A stretch of 23,895 bases of DNA from Bacteroidales bacterium (GCA_016296345.1 JAEDJL010000034.1:1-23895); one strand, 5' to 3'; positions 16,699 to 23,751 are shown, counted from the stretch's first letter. A program made the numbers and translations. Notes: generated by a model from the sequence alone, not told the origin.

Positions 16699-17179
16699 CT
16701 CGGGCAGATTTTTTCAACTTATACATTCTGTAATCGAAGATACAGATGAACAAAATGAGGAAAATATAAACATCATAGAGAGAAAACCAAAGGTAAGCAA
16801 AGCCATAGAGCAGCAAAGTCGTCAATATCAGCAACAAAGAGCCGACCAACATCGCACTGACAAAGGAACGCTCCCTTATCTGTGTGATATATTCGTCCTC
16901 AACCTTGTTTCGGGAGAACGAAGTGAAAATCAATCCGATAAAGAAGATAATCGGAAATAAGGTTGTCTGAAAACTCGTCTTTGTTGTGCAGAACCAAGGA
17001 TTGCCGTCTGAGGATTGTCCGTCCAAAAAGGGAATACAACCAAATAATGAAATGGTCTGATATTCAAAATCCAAGTCCAAATCTGTCGTCCAAACGACTA
17101 CAAGATACACAACGCACAAGGCGGTCAATACTCTGCCGATTGGTTTGAAACATCTCGGCAGTAAATACTTCTTTTTCAT
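16688..17179 (-). CDS. Four-TM membrane protein paired with the XRE regulator
   Basis: 163 residues from the ATG at 17179; an upstream TTG at 17212 would start inside the leader hairpin and is unlikely. TM segments: about 16-31, 73-88, 107-128 and 135-150. A basic N-terminus and a Lys/Arg-rich C-terminus (YRMYKLKKSARDEK) are both probably cytoplasmic. A conserved-looking motif VEDEYITQIRERSF (93-106) precedes TM3. From memory, E-D-E-(Y/F)-I-x-x-I-R-x-x-S occurs in small Bacteroidota membrane proteins beside XRE regulators. Two Cys (48, 64) lie in the loop between TM1 and TM2. I know no biochemical function. The 11-base overlap with the regulator indicates a two-gene operon and coupled translation. 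It could be a signal-sensing partner or the regulated membrane effector. Confidence 0.75.
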   Translation of the reverse strand: MKKKYLLPRCFKPIGRVLTALCVVYLVVVWTTDLDLDFEYQTISLFGCIPFLDGQSSDGNPWFCTTKTSFQTTLFPIIFFIGLIFTSFSRNKVEDEYITQIRERSFVSAMLVGSLLLILTTLLLYGFAYLWFSLYDVYIFLILFICIFDYRMYKLKKSARDEK

Positions 17180-17197
17180 TGTTATACAATTTTTATG

Positions 17198-17239
17198 GAG
17201 GGTCTTTACCAATCAAAAGCCGACTGCAATAAGACCCTC
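17198..17239 (-). promoter_or_regulatory. Hairpin in the leader of the membrane-protein/XRE operon
   Basis: GAGGGTCTT (17198-17206) pairs perfectly with AAGACCCTC (17231-17239) across 24 bases. The stem ends 18 bases before the ATG at 17179, inside the predicted untranslated leader. It could modulate ribosome access or serve as an inverted-repeat binding site. There is no U-run, so it is not a plain terminator. Confidence 0.5.
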
Positions 17240-17259
17240 GGTTAAAATGCAGCGGCGGT

Positions 17260-17269
17260 ATTCGCGAAT
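17260..17269. promoter_or_regulatory. Palindrome near the predicted start, candidate XRE operator
   Basis: ATTCGCGAAT is a perfect 10-bp palindrome just downstream of the predicted transcription start. A 10-base direct repeat CCGACTGCAA occurs at 17220-17229 and 17273-17282, the second copy overlapping the edge of the -7 box. This arrangement suits an autoregulated operon; binding by the XRE protein is inference. Confidence 0.42.
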
Positions 17270-17279
17270 TATCCGACTG

Positions 17280-17311
17280 CAAAAGTACAACATATTTTCC
17301 AAATCGACAAA
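17280..17311 (-). promoter_or_regulatory. Bacteroidota-type promoter of the membrane-protein/XRE operon
   Basis: On the minus strand, TTTG (17311-17308), 20 bases and TACTTTTG (17287-17280) match the -33/-7 consensus with correct spacing. Three further -7-like boxes lie upstream on the same strand (17308-17315, 17351-17358, 17383-17390) without well-spaced -33 partners; A/T richness alone could give these. Confidence 0.65.
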
Positions 17312-17420
17312 TATACTTGACATTTTATCGTAAAAATTTGACAAAATCGGCAAAAATATCACCACATCAAGCATCTTTTCAGCAAAAGTAAACATCTGAT
17401 TTTCAATATCTTCATTTCAC

Positions 17421-17508
17421 AGAAATAAAACGCCGTTTTATTTTGACAAATCGCCGTTCTATCAAAATAAAACGCCGTTCTTTCATCACAAAACGGCGTT
17501 TTATTTCT
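17421..17508. repeat. Four-unit 21-base palindromic repeat array B with 19-bp terminal inverted repeats
   Basis: Cores begin at 17431, 17452, 17473 and 17494, exactly 21 bases apart: three CGCCG and one inverted CGGCG. Unit 1 is a near-perfect hairpin with arms AAATAAAA and TTTTATTT. The whole array is bounded by a perfect 19-bp inverted repeat (17421-17439 with 17490-17508), so the 88-base block can fold on itself and looks like a tiny mobile-type element. A 20-base stretch at 17462-17481 is found unchanged, on the opposite strand, in array C inside the hydrolase gene. No coding capacity. Confidence 0.9.
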
Positions 17509-17513
17509 ACAAC

Positions 17514-17544
17514 AAAAAGAGGCAGACAATCGCTTGCCTGCCTC
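17514..17544 (-). terminator. Rho-independent terminator of aspS
   Basis: The stem GAGGCAG/CTGCCTC (17519-17525 with 17538-17544) is extended by three more pairs after one mismatch, and is followed on the minus strand by TTTTTG. It lies 26 bases past the aspS stop and just before repeat array B, so transcripts of the long minus-strand run should end here. Confidence 0.85.
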
Positions 17545-17570
17545 GGTGTATATATTCACCAAAGTAAAGC

Positions 17571-19325
17571 CTACATTTGCTTGGGAATGAGTGATATATT
17601 CAACTCTTCCAACTGTGCTTGCGAGATTTCTGACGGGCTTTCTATCATCAAATCTCTTGCTTTGTTGTTCTTAGGGAAGGCGATAAAGTCTCTTATCGTC
17701 TCAACTCCTGCAAACATCGAACACATTCGGTCAAATCCGAAAGCAATTCCCCCGTGAGGAGGAGCGCCATACTCAAATGCGTTCAACAAGAAGCCGAATT
17801 GTTTCTGTGCTTCTTCTTCGCTAAATCCCAATGCCTTGAACATATCGTTCTGCATCTGCCTGTCATAAATTCGGATTGAGCCTCCGCCAATTTCTGTTCC
17901 GTTGATGACAAGGTCATACGCATTTGCACGAACTTCTCCGGGCTTGGTGAAGAGCAAAGGATAGTCTTCTGCTTTGAGGGAAGTGAAAGGGTGATGCTTG
18001 GCATAGTAACGTTGTGTTTCTTCGTCCCATTCCAACAAAGGGAAATCGACAACCCACAAAGGTTTGTAGTTGAATGGATCTCTCAATCCGAGACGCGAAC
18101 CCATTTCGAGACGGAGTGAGCAAAGTGCCGTCTGAGTTTTTTCTCTCTTTCCTGCCATTACGAGAATCAAGTCGCCGGGGTTTGCACCAAATTTCTCGGA
18201 AACCTTTTGCAACTGCTCTGTTGTGTAGAACTTATCGACAGAAGATTTGAACGAACCGTCTTCATTATATTTTATGTACACCAATCCGCTTGCTCCGACC
18301 TGAGGACGTTTGACAAAGTCGGTAAGTTCGTCAAGCTGTTTGCGAGTATATTTTGCACAACCTTCGGCACAAATTCCCACAACAAGCTCTGCATTGTCAA
18401 ATACCGAAAATCCGCAACCCTGCATCAACTCATTGAGTTCCACAAACTTCATTTCAAAACGAGTATCGGGCTTGTCGCTTCCGTAATACCTCATCGCATC
18501 GGCGTATGTCATTCTCGGAAAATCGCCAATCTCTATTCCCTTCACCTCTTTGAAAAGATATTTCATCAAGCCTTCAAACATCTGCAAGATGTCTTCTTGT
18601 TCGACAAAGCTCATTTCGCAATCGACCTGAGTAAATTCGGGCTGACGGTCGGCTCTGAGGTCTTCGTCTCTGAAACATCTGACGATTTGGAAGTAGCGAT
18701 CGTAACCTGCAACCATCAAAAGCTGCTTGAAGGTTTGAGGAGACTGCGGAAGAGCATAAAATTCGTTTGGATTGACACGGCTCGGAACAACAAAATCTCT
18801 CGCACCTTCGGGAGTTGAACGAATAAGGAAAGGAGTTTCTATCTCCATAAACTGTTTGTCGTTCATATAGTTGCGTATCAATATCGACAAACGATGTCTC
18901 AACTCGATGTTTTTCCTCACGCAATTTCTCCTGAGGTCGAGATAACGATACTTCATTCTCAATTCCTCGCCTCCGTCTGTGTTGTCCTCGATTGTAAAAG
19001 GCGGTGTCTTGGCTTTATTCAAGACAACGATTTTTTCAACCAAGATTTCGATGTCGCCTGTCGGTATATTTTTGTTCTTGTTGCTTCTTTCCGAAACCAC
19101 GCCTTCAACCTGCAAGACATATTCTCTTCCGAGTGTTCGAGCCATGTTGCACAATTCGGCATTGGTTTCCATATTGAAAACAAGCTGAGTAAGTCCGTAA
19201 CGGTCGCGAAGGTCAATGAAAGTCATGCCTCCCAAATCTCTCGAACGTTGCAGCCAACCTGCAAGCACAACTCTTTGTCCGCAGGCGTCAAGTCTTAACT
19301 CTCCACAAGTATGAGTTCGTAACAT
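17571..19325 (-). CDS. aspS: Aspartyl-tRNA synthetase
   Basis: 584 residues, the size of bacterial-type AspRS. An OB-fold anticodon-binding domain (about 1-105, GWLQRSRDLGGMTFIDLRDR) is followed by the class II catalytic core. Seen there are motif 1 around MEIETPFLIRSTPEGARDF (160-178), QSPQTFKQLLM (194-204) and motif 2 FRDEDLRADRQPEFTQVD (218-235). The GAD-type insertion follows at about 285-410, then GGGSIRIYD and motif 3 GFDR (530-533). It charges tRNA-Asp with aspartate using ATP in the cytoplasm. I cannot tell from motifs whether it also charges tRNA-Asn. The start ATG lies two bases beyond the acyltransferase stop, so it is the last gene of the ackA-acyltransferase-aspS run and ends at a clear terminator. 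Confidence 0.98.
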   Translation of the reverse strand: MLRTHTCGELRLDACGQRVVLAGWLQRSRDLGGMTFIDLRDRYGLTQLVFNMETNAELCNMARTLGREYVLQVEGVVSERSNKNKNIPTGDIEILVEKIVVLNKAKTPPFTIEDNTDGGEELRMKYRYLDLRRNCVRKNIELRHRLSILIRNYMNDKQFMEIETPFLIRSTPEGARDFVVPSRVNPNEFYALPQSPQTFKQLLMVAGYDRYFQIVRCFRDEDLRADRQPEFTQVDCEMSFVEQEDILQMFEGLMKYLFKEVKGIEIGDFPRMTYADAMRYYGSDKPDTRFEMKFVELNELMQGCGFSVFDNAELVVGICAEGCAKYTRKQLDELTDFVKRPQVGASGLVYIKYNEDGSFKSSVDKFYTTEQLQKVSEKFGANPGDLILVMAGKREKTQTALCSLRLEMGSRLGLRDPFNYKPLWVVDFPLLEWDEETQRYYAKHHPFTSLKAEDYPLLFTKPGEVRANAYDLVINGTEIGGGSIRIYDRQMQNDMFKALGFSEEEAQKQFGFLLNAFEYGAPPHGGIAFGFDRMCSMFAGVETIRDFIAFPKNNKARDLMIESPSEISQAQLEELNISLIPKQM

Positions 19326-19327
19326 AT

Positions 19328-19897
19328 TTATTGTTTTTTGTTCTGATATTGTTTACTAAGGTTAAAGTTCTCGGGATACTTCGCTACCTTGTCCCGATAG
19401 AACGCTTCTATTTTTTTGATGTCCTCTTCGTAATTGCCTGTAGGGTAAAAAATCGGACCACTGCCCCCTTGCTTTTTCTCATAGTCCAACCACGCAAGGT
19501 AAATCGGCTTTTGAGCTTTCATGGCAATGTGATAAAATCCTTTCTTCCAGCGGTCTGTATATTTGCGAGTGCCTTCGGGAGTGATGATTATTGAAAAGTC
19601 ATCGCTCTCTTGAAGTTTCTTCACAGCCTCTTCAACCATTCCCGCTCCCTTTTTTCTATCTACCGGAACACCTCCGAGAGCCTTCAAAACAGGACCGAGA
19701 GGGAAGAAAAACAATTCCTTCTTTATGAAAAAATGAGCATTGACTCCCAATTTCCACAAGCCGCAACGTCCCCACACGAAGTCCCACATAGAAGTATGAG
19801 GGGCTTCGATAAAGACGCAATTCTTCATTTGGGGTTCAGGTTCGCCTATCAACTTCCAGCCTCCGAGCCACATCAAAAAATCTGCAAACCTTTTCAT
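19328..19897 (-). CDS. PlsC-like lysophospholipid acyltransferase
   Basis: 189 residues, short for the family but typical of the compact Bacteroidota group. The catalytic H-x4-D motif is HTSMWD (34-39). The FFPLGPVLKALGGVPVDR segment (64-81) and the ITPEGTR motif (104-110) hold the acceptor-binding positions. The family (PF01553) moves an acyl chain from acyl-ACP or acyl-CoA to lysophosphatidic acid or a related acceptor at the inner face of the cytoplasmic membrane. Whether this copy makes phosphatidic acid or acylates another lipid (ornithine or lysine lipids use relatives) is unresolved. There is no clear TM helix beyond a hydrophobic N-terminus. It lies 5 bases after the ackA stop and 2 before aspS, so co-transcription is very likely. 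Confidence 0.88.
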   Translation of the reverse strand: MKRFADFLMWLGGWKLIGEPEPQMKNCVFIEAPHTSMWDFVWGRCGLWKLGVNAHFFIKKELFFFPLGPVLKALGGVPVDRKKGAGMVEEAVKKLQESDDFSIIITPEGTRKYTDRWKKGFYHIAMKAQKPIYLAWLDYEKKQGGSGPIFYPTGNYEEDIKKIEAFYRDKVAKYPENFNLSKQYQNKKQ

Positions 19898-19902
19898 TGT
19901 TT

Positions 19903-21102
19903 TTATTTTACGATTGAGTAGGTGTCTTGTGCAATTACAAGCTCCTCATCGGTTGTAACAGAAAGGATTTTCACCCTGCTGCCGGTCTTGGATATGATTC
20001 CGTCCTTGCCAGCCATTGCTTCGTTCTGCTCGGTGTCGATTTCAGCTCCGAGAAACTCCAATCCCCTGCAAATTTCCTGCCTTTGCCACCAAGCATTCTC
20101 GCCAATACCGCCTGTAAACAAGATTATATCAACTCCACCCATTGCTGCAGCGTACGCACCTATGTATTTCTTCACTCTGTATGCGAACATATCGAAAGCA
20201 TACGTCTCTCTCTGCTTTCCTTCTCTCTTTCCTGCCATTATGTCTCTCATATCGACAACGCCTCCCGTAATTCCGTTCAAGCCGCACTTCTTGTTGATGA
20301 AGTTGTTCATCTCTTTGATTGACATATTCTCCTTTTCGGCAATATATAATAGCACTCCCAAGTCCAAATCTCCGCAACGAGAACCCATTATCAAGCCTTC
20401 GACAGGAGTAAATCCCATAGATGTATCGACACTCTTGCCATTCTTCACAGCACATATTGATGCTCCCGAGCCAAGGTGGCAAGATATTATCTTTGAATTG
20501 TTGATATCCATTCCTGCCATTTGAGCTGCCTTTGGTGCAACGAACCTGTGAGAAGTTCCGTGGAAGCCGTAGCGTCTTATTTTGTCGCTTTGATAATACT
20601 CGTAAGGGATTGCGTACAAGTATGCTTCTTCCGGCATGGTTTGATGGAACGATGTGTCAAACACAGCGACCTGTAGAACGCCCGGCAATATGGCTTCCAT
20701 TGCCTCGATGCCCTGAAGGTTTGCAGGATTGTGCAAAGGAGCCAAGGCAAACAACTCTCTTATTTGCTCTTTCACCTTTTGGTCAATCAAAACAGATTGT
20801 TTGAATATTTCTCCTCCGTGAGCTACTCTGTGTCCGCAGGCATTTATTTCTTCCAAAGAGGAAATCACTCCCATTTTGGGGTCAATCAAAGCGTCCAACA
20901 CAAGTTTTATTCCACATTTGTGGTCAGGTATCGGCGTTTTTGTGTAATATTTCTCTTTGCCTGCAGGTTTGTGAGTAAATTCTCCCATTTCCAAACCTAT
21001 TCTTTCCAACAATCCTTTTGCCATTACGCAGGCGTTGTTATCCATGTCTATCAGTTGATACTTGATAGAGCTGCTTCCGCAGTTTAAGACTAATATTTTC
21101 AT
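19903..21102 (-). CDS. ackA: Acetate kinase
   Basis: 399 residues from the ATG at 21102; a GTG one codon upstream is not needed. Opening signature VLNCGSSSIKY (5-15) with Asn7, then Arg92, VFDTSFH (147-153) with catalytic Asp149, RYGFHGTSH (177-185) with His181, and MGSRCGD with Arg242. FTGGIGEN (329-336) and TDEELVIAQDT near the end hold the nucleotide and Mg-binding positions. It interconverts acetyl phosphate + ADP and acetate + ATP in the cytoplasm, giving substrate-level ATP in fermentation. The partner phosphotransacetylase gene is not in the window. One oddity: the usual HLGNG motif reads HLGSG (209-213), with Ser at the normally conserved Asn. It is followed after 5 bases by the acyltransferase and preceded by the antiporter gene 57 bases upstream. 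Confidence 0.96.
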   Translation of the reverse strand: MKILVLNCGSSSIKYQLIDMDNNACVMAKGLLERIGLEMGEFTHKPAGKEKYYTKTPIPDHKCGIKLVLDALIDPKMGVISSLEEINACGHRVAHGGEIFKQSVLIDQKVKEQIRELFALAPLHNPANLQGIEAMEAILPGVLQVAVFDTSFHQTMPEEAYLYAIPYEYYQSDKIRRYGFHGTSHRFVAPKAAQMAGMDINNSKIISCHLGSGASICAVKNGKSVDTSMGFTPVEGLIMGSRCGDLDLGVLLYIAEKENMSIKEMNNFINKKCGLNGITGGVVDMRDIMAGKREGKQRETYAFDMFAYRVKKYIGAYAAAMGGVDIILFTGGIGENAWWQRQEICRGLEFLGAEIDTEQNEAMAGKDGIISKTGSRVKILSVTTDEELVIAQDTYSIVK

Positions 21103-21159
21103 CACGTTTATGTTTTGTTGTTCTACTTATTCTATATTTTGTACGTTTGTTCTCTCAAA

Positions 21160-22656
21160 TTATTTTTGTTTGATGTTCAATTTTTGATACACTTGCTCCA
21201 AACTGATGTGGTCATCGGTCATTATCAGCAATTTATCCTTCGATTGCAGATGAGTTTTGCCTGTTGGAACAAAGTATTTGTCCTCTCTTTTGACCATGAC
21301 TGCAAGAGAATTTTCGGGCAACTTAATATCCATCAGTCTGTTTCCGCTTTCAAACGACCCTTCTTCAAGTTCCACCTCTGCCAAAACGGTCTTTATGTCG
21401 CTCGAAATGTCAATATCAAAATCTTTGAGCGTGTTTTCTTTTTTTGCTTTCTCTGCCAAGCCAAGCCATGAGGCAACAAGCGGCAACGATGTGCCTTGAA
21501 CCAAAAGCGAAACCAAGGTACAGAGAAAGACAATGTTGAAAATTATCCTTGCTCCCTCAACCTGCTGAGCCAAAGGCATGATTGCAAAAATTATCGGCAC
21601 TGCTCCCCTCAACCCTACCCAAGAGACGTAAGTTTTATCCTTCAATGTCATCTTCCTAAACGGCAAAAGGCTCAAAAAAACTGCCAAAGGTCGGGTGAAA
21701 AATATCATCAAAAGGCTTATTATCAGCCCGGGAACTATAATCGGAACAAGCTCGTGAGGATTGACAAGCAGCCCGAGAGTGAGGAACATTATGAGTTGAA
21801 AGAGCCAAGCCAAGCCTTCAAAAAACTTCATCGAAGACCGCTTGTGTACAAACTTTGAATTGCCGATTACCAATCCTCCTATATACACTGCAAGATAGCC
21901 GTTGCCTTGCAGAAAATAGGTTGAGGAAAAAATGAAGATGCAGAAGGTGAACACCAAAATTGGATAGAGTGCATCGTTTCCTATCTTTATGCGATTGATT
22001 ACCCACACCGCAAATTTTCCGAGCAGAAATCCCACTATCGCTCCGATGACTATTTGCATAAGAAGCTGCAAAACAATCACCTGCCATGCCGAAACAGCAC
22101 CTTTGCTCATTGCTCCGAGTATGGTTACCACAAGCATATATGCCATTGGGTCGTTGCTTCCGCTTTCAAGCTCCAACATAGGACGAAGGTTGTGCTTCAA
22201 ATTGAGGTTCTTGCCTCTCAAAATAGAAAAAACCGATGCCGAATCGGTCGATGCCATTGTGGAAGCCAGAAGCAAAGATGCCACAAAGCCTATACCGGCA
22301 GCAGGAAGTGTCTTGCCGAGAACAAACCATATCACAACTCCCGTAAGGAGTGCGGTGAGCAAAACCCCTATGGTAGAGAGTATAATCCCCTGAAACATTA
22401 TGGGTTTGACCTCCGAGAGCTTTGTATCCATGCCTCCGGAAAACAAAATGATGCAAAGAGCCACCGTTCCGATTGCCTGTGCCACATAAATGTTGTCAAA
22501 TTGTATCCCCAAGCCGTCCGAACCGCACAACATACCGACTGCAAGGAACAAAAGCAAAGCCGGAACGCCCAACTTCGAGCTTGCCTTTCCTGCAAAGACG
22601 CTCAGGAAAAACAAAACCGACAAAACCAAAAGTATTACCTCTGTCTGTATTGCCAT
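21160..22656 (-). CDS. CPA1-family cation/proton antiporter with RCK_C-like tail (NhaP2/CvrA type)
   Basis: 498 residues from the ATG at 22656; the upstream TTG at 22677 lies in the -7 box and is rejected. About 12-13 TM segments fill residues 1-390. Signature parts: LVLSVLFFLSVFAGKASSKL, LFSGGMDTKL, STMASTDSASVFSIL (around 135-150) and LESGSNDPMAYML (around 170), whose Asp residues are the ion-binding pair of this superfamily. SWVGLRGAVPIIFA follows near 355. A cytoplasmic tail from about 415 carries an RCK_C/TrkA_C-like domain (SLAVMVKREDKYFVPTG and LLIMTDD), which marks NhaP2-type potassium/proton antiporters. Exchange of K+ (or Na+) for protons in pH and ion homeostasis is the expected role. 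It has its own -7 box after the hydrolase stop. Confidence 0.9.
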   Translation of the reverse strand: MAIQTEVILLVLSVLFFLSVFAGKASSKLGVPALLLFLAVGMLCGSDGLGIQFDNIYVAQAIGTVALCIILFSGGMDTKLSEVKPIMFQGIILSTIGVLLTALLTGVVIWFVLGKTLPAAGIGFVASLLLASTMASTDSASVFSILRGKNLNLKHNLRPMLELESGSNDPMAYMLVVTILGAMSKGAVSAWQVIVLQLLMQIVIGAIVGFLLGKFAVWVINRIKIGNDALYPILVFTFCIFIFSSTYFLQGNGYLAVYIGGLVIGNSKFVHKRSSMKFFEGLAWLFQLIMFLTLGLLVNPHELVPIIVPGLIISLLMIFFTRPLAVFLSLLPFRKMTLKDKTYVSWVGLRGAVPIIFAIMPLAQQVEGARIIFNIVFLCTLVSLLVQGTSLPLVASWLGLAEKAKKENTLKDFDIDISSDIKTVLAEVELEEGSFESGNRLMDIKLPENSLAVMVKREDKYFVPTGKTHLQSKDKLLIMTDDHISLEQVYQKLNIKQK

Positions 22657-22674
22657 GTTTTGAACTTTATCTTG

Positions 22675-22682
22675 CAAAGATA
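22675..22682 (-). promoter_or_regulatory. -7 box of the antiporter gene
   Basis: TATCTTTG on the minus strand fits TAnnTTTG. It lies between the hydrolase stop and the antiporter ATG, giving a predicted leader of about 12 bases. The antiporter-ackA-acyltransferase-aspS run can therefore be transcribed without the hydrolase gene. Confidence 0.5.
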
Positions 22683-22697
22683 AGATAAAAATGTGTT

Positions 22698-23564
22698 TTA
22701 TTGTTCAATTTGTTCGAGATATGTGGCAAATTCTTTCACAAATTGTGCAGGTTTATCGACAAATACCCAGTGTGAGGCGTCTTTTATGGTGATTATTTGT
22801 GAGTTTTGGTACAAATCGGAAAACAAGTGCAAGTCTTGCTCCAAGGTAAACTCGCTTTTGTCTCCGCGAATGAGCAAAACAGGTAGTTTGCAGGTACTTA
22901 GAGCTACTTCTCCTGCCACTTCGCTCATGTATTTTGCCATCATCGGAGCATTGCTTTTCCACCTTAGCAAATTATTACGCCGTTTTGGCAAAATAGAACG
23001 GCGTTTTATTTTGACAAAACGCCGTTTTGTCGCAGCAAAAGGGCGTTTTATTTTTTGGTGTTCGACACTCACGTTTTGCATAAGCAGAGCCAACCAACCC
23101 TTATCGCTCACAAAGCTCTTGAAATGAGAGAGTAAGTCGCTCCTGTTGGCAAACAATGAAAGGTTTGTGCGACTTATCAAATCGGCTATTCCTCCGCTTT
23201 TGCACAAATCAGGATAGGCTTTGGGAAGTATGTCGATTATCACAGCCGATTGGTAGTCGTCGGGATACAAATCGAGCATTGTCATGACAATTTTTCCTCC
23301 CATCGAATGCCCTGCAAGAATTGGTTTGCCGCAAGAGTGATTTGCAAGAAAATCATGAAGAAACCTTGCCATCGATTGGTAAGAAAACATATCGGTATGA
23401 AAGCTCCTGCCATGGTTTGGCAAATCGGGTATGATGACATGATAACCTATGTCTGCCAAGTACTTACCCACATTGAGCCAATGCTCGCTCATGCCGAGCC
23501 AACCGTGAACAATCATCAGTGTTCTGCCCTCAAAAGAGCCGAGTTCTCTATAAAAGAAATTCAT
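22698..23564 (-). CDS. Alpha/beta hydrolase (YbfF-like) with an in-frame 28-residue repeat insertion
   Basis: 288 residues from the ATG at 23564; a TTG at 23606 is rejected because the -7 box lies between. Visible parts: oxyanion region HGWLG (20-24), nucleophile elbow GHSMGGK (85-91) with Ser87, acid Asp235 in LLIRGDKSEF, and His265 in DASHWVFVDKP. It fits small esterase/thioesterase-like hydrolases of the YbfF group (about 255 residues); the true substrate is unknown. In the cap region, between NVSVEHQ and LLRWKSNAP, residues 171-198 are encoded exactly by palindromic array C. They form four 7-residue repeats with a KRR or KRP centre, making the protein about 28 residues longer than relatives. 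All catalytic positions are intact, so the gene is probably active. It is first in the minus-strand run and divergent from rnfA. Confidence 0.88.
   Translation of the reverse strand: MNFFYRELGSFEGRTLMIVHGWLGMSEHWLNVGKYLADIGYHVIIPDLPNHGRSFHTDMFSYQSMARFLHDFLANHSCGKPILAGHSMGGKIVMTMLDLYPDDYQSAVIIDILPKAYPDLCKSGGIADLISRTNLSLFANRSDLLSHFKSFVSDKGWLALLMQNVSVEHQKIKRPFAATKRRFVKIKRRSILPKRRNNLLRWKSNAPMMAKYMSEVAGEVALSTCKLPVLLIRGDKSEFTLEQDLHLFSDLYQNSQIITIKDASHWVFVDKPAQFVKEFATYLEQIEQ
22970..23053. repeat. Four-unit 21-base palindromic repeat array C, inside the hydrolase gene
   Basis: Cores begin at 22978 (CGCCG), 22999 (CGGCG), 23020 (CGCCG) and 23041 (GGGCG), exactly 21 bases apart. Arms match those of arrays A and B: TTTTATTT follows units 2 and 4, and TGACAAAA opens unit 3. 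The 84 bases equal 28 codons, so the host frame is kept. In the used frame no stop appears, whereas AAATAA in another frame would stop. The minus strand shares a 20-base stretch with array B. Confidence 0.93.
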
Positions 23565-23590
23565 TTGTTCGATTTTGGTGTTACGCTCGG

Positions 23591-23598
23591 CAAAATTA
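23591..23598 (-). promoter_or_regulatory. -7 box of the hydrolase gene
   Basis: TAATTTTG on the minus strand fits TAnnTTTG and gives a start about 20 bases before the ATG at 23564. A GTTG lies 22 bases upstream as a weak -33 candidate. This supports the ATG over the upstream TTG. Confidence 0.5.
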
Positions 23599-23717
23599 CA
23601 AAACAAAAATCTTTTTTCGGCAACACAAGTCGGTGTTTTTCAAAGACAAACGCATGAAGTGAAACAGCAGAAGCAAAAAAAATCTTTTTTTCTTATGGGA
23701 ATTTGAGAAAAAAGTCT

Positions 23718-23725
23718 TAGCTTTG
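23718..23725 (+). promoter_or_regulatory. -7 box of rnfA
   Basis: TAGCTTTG fits TAnnTTTG and lies 26 bases before the rnfA ATG at 23752. No TTTG is found at the usual 19-21 bases upstream, so only the -7 element is claimed. The same box sequence precedes the MFS gene. Confidence 0.5.
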
Positions 23726-23751
23726 CAGAATAAAAATAATGTTCGACGGAT

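Larger units (their letters stand above)
17312..17570. other. Intergenic region between aspS and the membrane-protein/XRE operon
   Basis: No gene is apparent here. Bases 17312-17420 are A/T-rich with several -7-like boxes, 17421-17508 carry the four-unit palindromic array, and 17514-17544 form the aspS terminator. A short open frame running through the array is only the repeat read as codons. Confidence 0.7.

Noticed and set aside
16349..16960. 203-codon plus-strand open frame
   Set aside because: It runs antisense across the XRE and membrane-protein genes, which have clear motifs on the other strand.
17359..17562. Open frame (67 codons, minus strand) through array B
   Set aside because: It is mostly the 21-base repeat read as codons, crosses the aspS terminator, and has no promoter or family resemblance.
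23565..23606. Hydrolase start at the upstream TTG
   Set aside because: The -7 box at 23591-23598 lies inside that extension, and the ATG at 23564 gives the normal family N-terminus.
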